Positions 8,751 to 17,127 of a stretch of 64,000 nucleotides of DNA are shown piece by piece (position 1 is the stretch's first letter; the number at the start of each line of letters is the position of its first letter). The stretch covers positions 1-64,000 of the forward strand of contig JAPHTP010000019.1 in NCBI GenBank assembly GCA_026196875.1. Reading direction: 5' to 3'. Made by a program: the position numbers and the translations under genes. The DNA is from Kangiellaceae bacterium (lineage in GTDB: Bacteria > Pseudomonadota > Gammaproteobacteria > Enterobacterales > Kangiellaceae). The notes below the pieces were generated by a model that saw only the letters and a list, made by a program, of their open reading frames with translations, did no database searches and had not been told where the DNA came from.

Positions 8751-8770
8751 TTTAGATAATTAGATCTAAA
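8751..8770. promoter_or_regulatory. 20-bp perfect palindrome-like operator candidate upstream of paaX
   Basis: TTTAGAT at 8751-8757 and ATCTAAA at 8764-8770 form a perfect 7-base inverted repeat with a six-base spacer, 18 bases upstream of the paaX GTG. It shares AGAT/ATCT half-sites with the repeat in front of paaA, although the spacing differs. Autoregulation by PaaX is the natural hypothesis. Confidence 0.5.
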
Positions 8771-8788
8771 GTAGAGAGTTTTATTTCT

Positions 8789-9709
8789 GTGCAACCTTGT
8801 AAGGCTTCTTCCAATATTGATCTGAATAGCTTCGTAGCAAACCGTTGCGAAGCAAAAAGTATTAGCTGTAAATCAATTATTGTGACTGTTTTTGGCGATT
8901 TGGTTTCACAACATGGTGGTTGGATCTGGTTGGGAAGCTTAATTCAAGCGCTAGCCCCGTTGGGATTTTCCGAAAGGTTAATTCGAACTTCAGTTTTTAG
9001 GCTTGTTCAGGATGATTGGTTACAAGTGGAAAAGGTAGGTCGCAAAAGTTTTTATGCATTTACCGAAACCGCTAGTCAGCACTACACCAAAGCAGCGCGA
9101 AGAATCTATGCGGGTTCGTCGCAACATTCTGATGGCAATTGGCTAATTGTTATTCCCAGTTTTGTCCCCGATTCACAAATGCAGTCTTTTAAACGGCAAT
9201 TGCGTTGGTTGGGATTTAGTTCATTAGCTAGTGGAACATTAGCGCATCCTTCGATCGATAAAAAGTCACTAGAGGAAACGCTAGAAGAAATGGCGTTGAC
9301 TGACAAAGTAATTGTATTGGAAGGTCGAACAATTGATCAACAGTCAGATATTAATCTTAAACAGTTAGTTGAAGAGCGTTGGGAGTTGGACTCTTTGGAG
9401 CAAGGGTATAGAGAGTTTGTTAGAGATTATTCCGAAATTGAATCTTCAGATCTAAAAGCTGATCCAGAACTGCAGTTTCTAATACGCACTTTGCTTATCC
9501 ATGAATTTCGACGAATTCTATTGAAAGATCATGAACTTCCTAAGTCGATGTTGCACGAAAACTGGGCAGGAGAGTCTGCCTACCAATTGACAAAAAGGCT
9601 ATACAAAACTTTAGCGAAAAGCAGTAGCTTGTTTGTCACAAGTGAGTTTGAGTGCCAGCAAGGGAAATTGCCTCAAGCGATAGCGAATTTTGAAGCGAGA
9701 TTTAATTAG
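8789..9709 (+). CDS. paaX: PaaX-family transcriptional repressor of phenylacetate degradation
   Basis: A 306-residue protein matching PaaX in length and order. The N-terminal winged-helix part has SIIVTVFGDLVSQHGGWIWLGSLI and LIRTSVFRLVQDDWL, followed by the YYAF/TE-like block (GRKSFYAFTETASQHY) and a central domain with NWLIVIPSF. The C-terminal PaaX domain ends RFN. PaaX represses paa operons and is released by phenylacetyl-CoA. The start is a GTG at 8789 with a weak AGAG ribosome site. No in-frame ATG lies nearby. Its position right after paaE and the palindrome just upstream fit local control. Confidence 0.92.
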   Translation: MQPCKASSNIDLNSFVANRCEAKSISCKSIIVTVFGDLVSQHGGWIWLGSLIQALAPLGFSERLIRTSVFRLVQDDWLQVEKVGRKSFYAFTETASQHYTKAARRIYAGSSQHSDGNWLIVIPSFVPDSQMQSFKRQLRWLGFSSLASGTLAHPSIDKKSLEETLEEMALTDKVIVLEGRTIDQQSDINLKQLVEERWELDSLEQGYREFVRDYSEIESSDLKADPELQFLIRTLLIHEFRRILLKDHELPKSMLHENWAGESAYQLTKRLYKTLAKSSSLFVTSEFECQQGKLPQAIANFEARFN

Positions 9710-9748
9710 TCGAGCAAAAGTGAGACGACATAAAAGAGTCCTTTATCG

Positions 9749-9829
9749 GTCATTCCGAGCCGAGAGGAGAGAGCTTACAATAATAACCGAGATGCAGGAT
9801 GGAGAACTCTCCACTCCGGTCAAGATGAC
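9749..9829. repeat. Small imperfect palindromic element, possible interspersed repeat
   Basis: About 80 bases whose ends are imperfect inverted copies: GGTCATTCCGAGCC...GAGGAGAG on the left and CTCTCCACTCCGGTCAAGATGAC on the right. Folding would give a long stem of some 22 pairs with bulges. The GTCATTCCGAG and GGTCAAGATGAC words are typical of dispersed short repeats of many bacterial genomes. It lies in the gap between paaX and the fused beta-oxidation gene. Only one copy was noticed in this window. Confidence 0.5.
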
Positions 9830-9870
9830 AAGCATTTATTAAAATACCAAAATCAAATTAGAGAAATAAA

Positions 9871-11928
9871 ATGGCCAACGAAAATTCTCAAGTTAGTTTT
9901 TTTACCCAAGGAAAAATTGGGATTATTGAAATCAACTACCCTCCAGTCAATGCTTTGTCGCAACAAGTAAGACAGGGGTTAGTCGAAGGTGTTGATAAAT
10001 TTAATCAAGACGCCGACATAAAAGCAATCGTTATCCGCTGTAAAGAAAGGACATTTATTGCCGGAGCTGATATTAAAGAATTCGGCAAGCCGCCGACAGT
10101 ACCCTTTTTGCCTGATGTGGTAAATCATATTGAGGCGAGCGAGAAGCCAGTGATTGCTAGCCTGTTTGGTACTTCTCTTGGCGGTGGCTTTGAAGTCGCT
10201 TTAGCTTGTCATTATCGAGTTGCACAAAAAGGTGCGAAAGTGGGGCTGCCAGAAGTTAATCTTGGGTTAATCCCAGGAGCAGGTGGTACACAACGTTTAC
10301 CAAGAGTTGTCGGGGTAGGCAAAGCCCTGGCAATGGTTACTCAAGGCACTCACGTAAAAGTAGAAGACTTTGTAGATACTAATCTAATTGATGAAATTTT
10401 CGAGATAGAAGTTAACTTAAATGAACAAACCTTGCAGTATGTAGAAAGCTTAATCGAATCTGGTTCTATCGAAGTAAAGCGATTAGGGTTTCAAACTGTG
10501 GAAGCAGGTTCTTTAGACTGGGATGCTGAAATAGCCAAAATTAGTAAAAAAGCTCGCGGTAAAGAAGCGCCTCTAGTGGCCGCAGATGTCATTCGTAAAA
10601 CTGCTGAGCTGCCAATTTTAGAAGGCATGAAGATCGAAAGAGAAGCATTTTTACAACTACGCGAATCAGAGCAGTCGGCTGCACTGCGCTATGTTTTTGG
10701 TGCCGAAAAATCTTCGGCTAAGCACGAGCTGAATGCACAACCCGTTAATGTTGAAAGCGTAGGTATTGTTGGCGCTGGAAATATGGGATCGGGTATTGCT
10801 ACAGCATTTTTAAATGCAGGATATACAGTTAACTTGGTTGAGCAAACTGAAGATGCTTTACGCGCAGGTATAAGCCGTATTACGAAAAACTTCGAATCTA
10901 ATGTCAAACGCGGCAGAATGACTCAGGAAAAGGCGGATAATTTGTTGGCAGGTTTAACCTCTAGTACAGAGTATGCTTCTTTTTCTAATTGTGATTTAGT
11001 TATTGAAGCCATTTTCGAAGACATAGAGGTGAAAAAGAGCCTTTTCACTCAGTTAGATAAAGTCGTGAAGCCAGACTGTATCTTAGCGACAAATACATCT
11101 TATTTAGATATTGATCAGATCGCTTCAGTTGTGGTTGATCCGGGCCGGGTAATCGGAATGCATTTCTTCAGTCCGGCGCACATTATGAAATTGTTAGAGG
11201 TAGTGAAGGCGGAAAAATCTTCCGATATTGCGCTAGCTACGGCGATGACGGTTGGCAAAAAGTTAAGAAAAATGTCTGTACTAGTAGGCGTTTGTTTTGG
11301 TTTTGCCGGCAACCGAATGTACACACGTTATGGGCGTGAGATTCAGCAGATGCTATTGGAAGGCGCGTCAATTGAACAAATTGACAAGGCCATGACGAAT
11401 TGGGGAATGGCTATGGGACCTCTGGCGGTTCAGGACCTATCCGGTATCGATATAGGCCATAATGCAAGAAGTGCTCAACCTTTCCCGGAGCACGACCCAG
11501 GCTACTTCCGAGCGGCGGCAAGCATGGTCGAACAAGGCCGACTAGGTCGTAAAACCAGCAAAGGGTTTTATATTTATGACGAAGCTGGTAAAGCGAGTTC
11601 GGATCCCGAGGCGACACGCCTAATTAAATCCAAAGCACAAGACCTTGGTATCGCGCAGAAAAGCTTTACTGATAATGAGATAGTTGAAAGGGCATTATTA
11701 GCCTTAATCAGTGAGGGGTTAGCGTTGTACAAAGAAGGTATCGTACAGCGCCTTTCAGACATTGACGTAATTTGGCTGCATGGGTACGGGTTTCCCCGTC
11801 ACAAGGGAGGGCCGATTTTCCAAGCTCGCCAGAAGGACTTAGCGGATTTGTCCGGTAAGTTCGATGAATTACGGGCTTCAAGTAGCGAGCTAATCTGGCC
11901 GGCAGTAGATTTAACTCTAATTGATTGA
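9871..11928 (+). CDS. Fused enoyl-CoA hydratase / 3-hydroxyacyl-CoA dehydrogenase
   Basis: A 685-residue two-domain beta-oxidation enzyme. The N-terminal crotonase domain shows ERTFIAGADIKEFG, SLFGTSLGGGFEVALACHYR (oxyanion hole) and GLPEVNLGLIPGAGGTQRLPR with the catalytic Glu. From about residue 295 a Rossmann domain (VGIVGAGNMGSGIA) begins the 3-hydroxyacyl-CoA dehydrogenase, with the catalytic His in GMHFFSPAHIMKLLEVV and a C-terminal dehydrogenase repeat. The layout matches peroxisomal MFE-1-like proteins more than the FadB trifunctional subunit. Next to paa genes, with no separate paaF, paaG or paaH in the window, it may supply the hydratase and dehydrogenase steps of the pathway. That role is inference. 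Confidence 0.9.
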   Translation: MANENSQVSFFTQGKIGIIEINYPPVNALSQQVRQGLVEGVDKFNQDADIKAIVIRCKERTFIAGADIKEFGKPPTVPFLPDVVNHIEASEKPVIASLFGTSLGGGFEVALACHYRVAQKGAKVGLPEVNLGLIPGAGGTQRLPRVVGVGKALAMVTQGTHVKVEDFVDTNLIDEIFEIEVNLNEQTLQYVESLIESGSIEVKRLGFQTVEAGSLDWDAEIAKISKKARGKEAPLVAADVIRKTAELPILEGMKIEREAFLQLRESEQSAALRYVFGAEKSSAKHELNAQPVNVESVGIVGAGNMGSGIATAFLNAGYTVNLVEQTEDALRAGISRITKNFESNVKRGRMTQEKADNLLAGLTSSTEYASFSNCDLVIEAIFEDIEVKKSLFTQLDKVVKPDCILATNTSYLDIDQIASVVVDPGRVIGMHFFSPAHIMKLLEVVKAEKSSDIALATAMTVGKKLRKMSVLVGVCFGFAGNRMYTRYGREIQQMLLEGASIEQIDKAMTNWGMAMGPLAVQDLSGIDIGHNARSAQPFPEHDPGYFRAAASMVEQGRLGRKTSKGFYIYDEAGKASSDPEATRLIKSKAQDLGIAQKSFTDNEIVERALLALISEGLALYKEGIVQRLSDIDVIWLHGYGFPRHKGGPIFQARQKDLADLSGKFDELRASSSELIWPAVDLTLID

Positions 11929-11975
11929 TTTGTAAGCAAATCGGTTGATTCATTGAGTCAAGATTGACTATGATT

Positions 11976-12002
11976 GGGGAATTATCATTAATTCCCCTTT
12001 TT
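11976..12002 (+). terminator. Intrinsic terminator after the fused hydratase-dehydrogenase gene
   Basis: GGGGAATTA at 11976-11984 and TAATTCCCC at 11989-11997 form a perfect nine-pair stem with a four-base loop, followed by TTTTT. It lies about 47 bases after the stop, and the next gene's ribosome site begins just after it. It also shows that the open frame of the next gene beginning at 11964 is not the true start. Confidence 0.85.
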
Positions 12003-12023
12003 GTCAGGGGGGTGGATTCAAAA

Positions 12024-12623
12024 ATGAATGAACCAAGTGAAACCCAAATATCTCCCATTTCTGAGACGGCTGTTTCTGAAAAAGCATCTTCTGAAAGAAC
12101 TACTTCTGAAATAGCCCGGCCTGAACGCAAGCCGGCAGGGAAAGTAAAGTTTGAACTGGACCTGCAGAGTTTCTTGCCCTATCGAATGTATCGATTGGCC
12201 GCTCAAATGTCTCAGGCAGGTAATAAATTGTCGGAGTTACTATTAGAAACCTGCGTGCCAATTGGCGAGAGGGAGTGGCGAGTGATTTCGGTTCTAGGCT
12301 CTTACGGTGGTTTGACTAACGGACATGTTTCAGATGTTTTAAAAACCGATGCAGCGACGGTAACTCGTGCCGTCAAGGTTCTCAAGAAGCTTGGTTTTGT
12401 TGATACTCGCAATTCAAAACGAGATAGACGTAAACAGTTGATCTATCTCACGCAGGAAGGCGCCGATTTTCATGATTTAATTACGCCTAAACGTATCGAA
12501 ACAGGGGATTTAATTGAAAGTTGTTTTTCCTATGAAGAAAAAGAACAGCTCCATCATCTTTTGAACAAGCTCGACAGGCACCTAGAACATCTGGAAAATG
12601 AGCAGGAAGATGAGTGGGAATAA
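12024..12623 (+). CDS. MarR-family transcriptional regulator
   Basis: A regulator of about 199 residues. The frame opens at a TTG at 11964, but that part overlaps an intrinsic terminator. The ATG at 12024 has a strong AGGGGGG ribosome site ten bases upstream and is chosen. The first 45 residues form a low-complexity Ser/Glu/Thr tail. The MarR winged-helix follows with TNGHVSDVLKTDAATVTRAVKVLKKLGFVDTRNSKRDRRKQLIYLTQEG, showing a recognition helix and a basic wing. It lies between the beta-oxidation gene and a maleylacetoacetate isomerase-like gene, so it may control aromatic or acyl-CoA catabolism. No ligand can be deduced. Confidence 0.85.
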   Translation: MNEPSETQISPISETAVSEKASSERTTSEIARPERKPAGKVKFELDLQSFLPYRMYRLAAQMSQAGNKLSELLLETCVPIGEREWRVISVLGSYGGLTNGHVSDVLKTDAATVTRAVKVLKKLGFVDTRNSKRDRRKQLIYLTQEGADFHDLITPKRIETGDLIESCFSYEEKEQLHHLLNKLDRHLEHLENEQEDEWE

Positions 12624-12910
12624 CCTTGGAATTAAACGTTTTACGCTAGTAAGTTTATGTAAAATGGTTTGAGGTGGTGGTTGAAGCGTGTAAAATGGCG
12701 TTTCGATTTCTCAATCATTATTGATTAAAGGACAAGTCTAAATTCAAAGAAGTTTTCAAACTCCGTGATAATTCTGAAAATTGTCTGCTTTAGCCGGGTG
12801 AACCCAATAAATCAAAGACTTAGGTTTCCAGGCACTTAAGTTTCAAGTTCTTATGCTTAAGGTAGCCAAACACGATTGGATTTTTTCGATCATTCAACTG
12901 AGGGTATTTT

Positions 12911-13558
12911 ATGATTAAATTGTATGGATATTGGCGTTCAACCGCTGCTTATAGAGTTAGAATTGCACTCAATTTAAAGCAAGTTTCCTATTCGCAAGAA
13001 TCTGTCCATTTGGTTAAAGACGGCGGAGAACAACATAAGCCTGAATATCGTTCAATTAATCCTCAATCTCTAGTCCCTACGTTAATCGATGATGGTATTT
13101 CGATAGGGCAATCGATAGCTATCTTGGAATATCTAGAAGAAAAGTACCCTAAGCCCAGATTGCTCCCTCAGGACATTAAGTCAAGGGCTCTGGTACGCCA
13201 GCTTTGCCAGGTAATTGCTTGTGATGTACACCCTTTAAATAATCTGAGAGTTTTACAATACTTGCAGAATAATCTGGAAGTAGCGGATGAAGAGAAAACA
13301 AAATGGTATCACCACTGGATAGATAAAGGCCTCAGCGCTTACGAATCCATATTAGAAAAGCAGGATATCTGTGGTCCTTATTCTTTAGGTGAGGAACTTT
13401 CTTTAGCAGACGCTTGTCTTATCCCTCAAATTTATAACGCAAATCGTTTCGGGTTTCCTATGGAGAAATATTCTCGATTGGTCGAAATTAACGAAAATTG
13501 CATGGAATTAGAAAGATTTCAGAACGCAGTGCCGGAAAACCAGCCGGATGCGGTTTAA
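12911..13558 (+). CDS. maiA: Maleylacetoacetate isomerase-like zeta-class GST
   Basis: A 215-residue zeta-class glutathione transferase beginning IKLYGYWRSTAAYRVRIALNLK, the MaiA active-site motif (usually SSxxSYRVRIALNL, with Thr-Ala variations here). NPQSLVPTLIDDG and the C-terminal SLADACLIPQIYNANRFGF block follow, all diagnostic of the family. MaiA isomerises maleylacetoacetate to fumarylacetoacetate in tyrosine/homogentisate breakdown. The usual partners hmgA and fahA are not adjacent, so it stands alone after the MarR gene, with a 287-base gap upstream. Paralogous zeta GSTs with other roles cannot be excluded. Confidence 0.85.
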   Translation: MIKLYGYWRSTAAYRVRIALNLKQVSYSQESVHLVKDGGEQHKPEYRSINPQSLVPTLIDDGISIGQSIAILEYLEEKYPKPRLLPQDIKSRALVRQLCQVIACDVHPLNNLRVLQYLQNNLEVADEEKTKWYHHWIDKGLSAYESILEKQDICGPYSLGEELSLADACLIPQIYNANRFGFPMEKYSRLVEINENCMELERFQNAVPENQPDAV

Positions 13559-13594
13559 TTAATTATTAGTATTTGGAAGAAGTAGAAAATAATT

Positions 13595-14989
13595 GTGAAC
13601 AGAATTAGAAAAAGTTTTGTAGCCACGTTTTTGGCTTTATCTAGCGGTTCATTGGCCGCTGCGGATTCGTATGAAGTTATCGAACTTGGCACTTTAGGGA
13701 TTTATCCTACGGCGGCCTTTTCCATTAACGATAACGGACAAATTGTTGGTTACACCAGTAAAGCAGCTGTAGATAATGAAAATAATTTTTTTACTAGAGC
13801 CTTTAGTTATCAAGAGCCTCAAATAGGCGATTTAGGTGCTTTAGAATATTCAGCTGAGGTAACTGATGGAAATAAATGTGAAGTCGTTAGTTCATCCAGG
13901 CAAGATTTCAGTATCGCATTCGCAAATAATGGTTTAGATGATGCTGTTGGGTATTCCAGAAGATCAGTAGACCGAGTTAGAGGTGGTGAGGTTGTAACCG
14001 TTTGTACCTGTGAAGATGCTGACGGGAATGACGTTAATATAGCCTGCAAGGACACTTTAGAGAGAGCTGTAATCTTTGATCAAGCTACAGGTAACGTGAT
14101 TGAATTACCAGAGATGGTGGCGGGTGAAACTCAAAGTATGATTGCGACGGGCATTAATGACGCTGGAATTGTTATCGGATATGGCAATTTCGATTCTCCC
14201 GATGATGAGGCTACTACGCTTGCTAAAAGAGCTTTTTATTACGACTCGAATACCCAAACAATGACACCATTCGCTCCTGTTGTAGACGAGCCTACAAATG
14301 AAGCTATTTTGTTAGATATCAACTCTTCTAACGTTGCGGTTGGCTGGTCGAGTAGCGTGGAGGATAACCTCCGATTGCAAAAAGCGGTAATGATCGATCC
14401 TCTCGATCCAACGAAGTTAATAAAATTAGCCATTTTGGATGATTACGCAACACTTGCCAACGCAATCAATGCTGATGGGAAAGTAGTTGGTAAAACATTT
14501 AAGAGAGAAGAGGTCTACACTACTGCATACATCTACGATATCAATTCAGGAGAAGCTGAAGAGATAGGTGTTCTAAATAACAACCCTAATAGTAAAGATT
14601 CAGAAGCATTTGATATCAATGATTCCGGGGTAGTTGTAGGGACTTCGGTTTACTCAACATTTCCCACCACTCGCCATGCTTTTATTTATGAAAATGGTGA
14701 AATTAAAGACTTAAACGATCTGATTGATTGTAAACAAGATGGTAGTTCACCAATTGCACCTGCGGATTGGGTTTTGGCTGAAGCAAGAAGTATCAACAAT
14801 AGCGGGTGGATTACTGGTAATGGGATCCACAACGGAGAACAAAAAGCGTTCTTGCTAAAGCCGAGAGATGGCGTTGAGCCTCAAGTTTGTCAGCCGTTTT
14901 TTGAAGAAGAAGATAGCGGTGATGGAAGTTTACCTGTTTTCGGTTTTGCATTTTTGGCCGCGCTGATTGGGTTTAGAAGAAAGCGCTAA
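13595..14989 (+). CDS. DUF3466 family exported protein with C-terminal sorting-like tail
   Basis: A 464-residue protein starting at GTG 13595 behind GGAAGAAG. The N-terminus is a signal peptide (basic NRIRKSF, hydrophobic stretch, cleavage after GSLAAA near residue 22). The body carries repeated SINDNGQIVGY, DINSSNVAVGW, AINADGKVVGK, DINDSGVVVGT and SINNSGWITGN units, typical of DUF3466 and HAF-repeat beta-propeller-like extracellular proteins. The C-terminus ends acidic linker, GDGSLPVFG, hydrophobic helix, then RRKR, close to a GlyGly-CTERM tail used by rhombosortase. The function is unknown. The gene ends at a bidirectional terminator. Confidence 0.85.
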   Translation: MNRIRKSFVATFLALSSGSLAAADSYEVIELGTLGIYPTAAFSINDNGQIVGYTSKAAVDNENNFFTRAFSYQEPQIGDLGALEYSAEVTDGNKCEVVSSSRQDFSIAFANNGLDDAVGYSRRSVDRVRGGEVVTVCTCEDADGNDVNIACKDTLERAVIFDQATGNVIELPEMVAGETQSMIATGINDAGIVIGYGNFDSPDDEATTLAKRAFYYDSNTQTMTPFAPVVDEPTNEAILLDINSSNVAVGWSSSVEDNLRLQKAVMIDPLDPTKLIKLAILDDYATLANAINADGKVVGKTFKREEVYTTAYIYDINSGEAEEIGVLNNNPNSKDSEAFDINDSGVVVGTSVYSTFPTTRHAFIYENGEIKDLNDLIDCKQDGSSPIAPADWVLAEARSINNSGWITGNGIHNGEQKAFLLKPRDGVEPQVCQPFFEEEDSGDGSLPVFGFAFLAALIGFRRKR

Positions 14990-15010
14990 TCATCGTTTTC
15001 GATATTTATT

Positions 15011-15039
15011 AAAAAAGCCGCGTTAATTGCGGCTTTTTT
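15011..15039. terminator. Bidirectional intrinsic terminator
   Basis: Six A, then GCCGC, a seven-base loop, GCGGC and six T. It lies between the convergent DUF3466 and ETF-ubiquinone oxidoreductase genes and can serve both strands. Confidence 0.9.
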
Positions 15040-15097
15040 GTGACTGGGATTTTTCTAATCCAATTTCGTATTCGGGCAGAACACTTATTTAGATAGG

Positions 15098-16753
15098 CTA
15101 CATGTTTGGATAGTTCGGACCACCAGCTCCTTCAGGAACAACCCAAGTAATGTTCTGGCTAGGATCTTTTATATCACATGTTTTACAGTGAACACAGTTT
15201 TGTGCATTGATTTGGAAGCGTGGATTCTCACCATTGTCATCTCGAATGATTTCGTAAACACCTGCCGGACAATAACGTTGCGCTGGCTCATCAAAGTCTT
15301 CTAAATTCACTTCAATTGGAACTTGAGGATCAGTTAGTTTTAAGTGGACCGGCTGGTCTTCTTCATGATTGGTATTTGAAATAAAGACAGAACTTAGCTT
15401 ATCAAATGATAATACGCCATCGGGTTTTGGGTATTCGATTGATTTACACTCAGAAGCTTTTTTCATTTGTGCATGATCGGCAACCGGATCAGACAGAGTC
15501 CAGGGGAGGGCACCGTTAAAGATGTTAATATCAATAAAGCAGTAGGCCGAGCCAATTATATTGCCCCACTTATGTTGCGCTGGTCCGAAGTTTCTTTGCA
15601 CATGTAGTTCTTTCCACGCCCAGGATTTTTTGTAGGACTCAGTAAATTCGAATAACTCATCACTAGCCCGTCCGTCGGTAATCGCAGTTGCGATAGACTC
15701 GGCCGCTAACATGCCAGATTTCATTGCTGTGTGTGAGCCTTTAATTTTAGCAAAATTCAAAGTACCAGCGTCATCGCCAATTAATAAGCCTCCGGGGAAA
15801 GTCATTTTAGGTTGGGATTGCAAACCGCCCTTACTGATTGCTCGTGCTCCGTACGAAATCCTCTCACCGCCCTTAAGGTATTGGCTAATCAATGGATGAT
15901 GTTTGTAGCGTTGGAATTCGTCGAATGGGCTAACATGAGGATTTGAGTATGAAAGATCAGTTATCAATCCGACTACCACTTGATTGTCTTCAATGTGGTA
16001 GAGGAAACCTCCGCCAGCACTGCCACTTTCTTTTAGCGGCCAGCCTGCACTATGAACCACTTTGCCTTGTTGGTGTTGTTCAGCTGGGATCTTCCATAGT
16101 TCTTTAATGCCTATGCCGTAATGTTGAGGTTCCTTTTCATTGTCGAGTTCAAACTTAGAGATAAGTTGTTTGCCTAAATGGCCGCGACAACCTTCAGCAA
16201 AAACCGTGTACTTAGCGTGTAGCTCCATACCAGGCATATAGCCATCTTTCTGCGAGCCATCTTCGGCGACACCCATATCGCCGGTAAGAACGCCTTTAAC
16301 ACTGCCATCTTCATTATAGAGAACTTCTGAAGCGGCAAAGCCCGGAAATATTTCTACTCCCATCGCTTCTGCTTGTTCAGCTAGCCAACGGCATAAATTG
16401 CCCAAACTAATGATGAAGTTGCCGTCATTATGCATTGTTTTGGGAGCGAAGAAGTTAGGGATTTTAGTGCCTTTCTCTGCGTTCTTGAGTAGCAGAATAT
16501 CGTCGCCTGTTACTTTGGTATTTAACGGCGCACCTTTCTCTTTCCAATCTGGAATCAGCTCGTTTAAGGCTGTCGGTTCGAAAACAGCGCCGGATAAAAT
16601 ATGTGCGCCGACTTCGGAACCTTTCTCAACCACGCAAATCATCAGCTCTTGACCTGTTTCTTGAGAAATCTGAGCGAGTTTTACTGCTGTTGATAGTCCT
16701 GCTGGGCCTGCACCGACAATGACAACGTCAAATTCCATAGACTCACGTTCCAT
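15098..16753 (-). CDS. etfD: Electron transfer flavoprotein-ubiquinone oxidoreductase
   Basis: A 551-residue flavoprotein of full family length. The N-terminus holds the FAD dinucleotide motif DVVIVGAGPAGLS and EKGSEVGAHILSG. The centre has the quinone/FAD region GGLLIGDDAGTLNFAKIKGSHTAMKSG, and the C-terminus has a 4Fe-4S ferredoxin motif, CVHCKTC with an earlier Cys in YCPAGVYEI. It passes electrons from reduced ETF to ubiquinone at the inner membrane. The ATG at 16753 has an AAGGGGGA ribosome site. It is transcribed divergently from etfBA across a 374-base gap, a common pairing. Confidence 0.96.
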   Translation of the reverse strand: MERESMEFDVVIVGAGPAGLSTAVKLAQISQETGQELMICVVEKGSEVGAHILSGAVFEPTALNELIPDWKEKGAPLNTKVTGDDILLLKNAEKGTKIPNFFAPKTMHNDGNFIISLGNLCRWLAEQAEAMGVEIFPGFAASEVLYNEDGSVKGVLTGDMGVAEDGSQKDGYMPGMELHAKYTVFAEGCRGHLGKQLISKFELDNEKEPQHYGIGIKELWKIPAEQHQQGKVVHSAGWPLKESGSAGGGFLYHIEDNQVVVGLITDLSYSNPHVSPFDEFQRYKHHPLISQYLKGGERISYGARAISKGGLQSQPKMTFPGGLLIGDDAGTLNFAKIKGSHTAMKSGMLAAESIATAITDGRASDELFEFTESYKKSWAWKELHVQRNFGPAQHKWGNIIGSAYCFIDINIFNGALPWTLSDPVADHAQMKKASECKSIEYPKPDGVLSFDKLSSVFISNTNHEEDQPVHLKLTDPQVPIEVNLEDFDEPAQRYCPAGVYEIIRDDNGENPRFQINAQNCVHCKTCDIKDPSQNITWVVPEGAGGPNYPNM

Positions 16754-17081
16754 GGATATCCCCCTTATTATTTGAGTTTTAATCTATAATCGAACGGTTA
16801 GTATACAAATGTTAACTGGGCCGGATTCAACTATAGGTTTGGATTACTAATGTTTGGATCTTAGCAATAAGTAAAAGCATTAACCAGCCCAAGTGACATA
16901 AGTCATACAAATATCGGGTATAGCCGGAAAGTAGCGCATTATACCTGATTTTGGTTGACGTTAAACGCATAAAGCGGCAAGATCCCCGCTTCATTTTTAA
17001 CTACTTATCGTCGCTAGATCCGCCAGGCTCGAGGCCAAGAAAATCAAGGCTTCGGAAAGGAATGACTGATAAGCAAGAATC

Positions 17082-17102
17082 AGCTCCACATTCATTGGAG
17101 CT
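17082..17102 (+). promoter_or_regulatory. Hairpin in the 5-prime leader of etfB
   Basis: AGCTCCA at 17082-17088 pairs with TGGAGCT at 17096-17102 around a seven-base loop, 25 bases before the etfB ATG. There is no T-run, so it is more likely an mRNA 5-prime structure than a terminator. The rest of the divergent 374-base gap (16754-17127) must hold both promoters, but no single clear element was identified. Confidence 0.35.
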
Positions 17103-17127
17103 TTAATAACCCGGAACAGGTGTCTTA

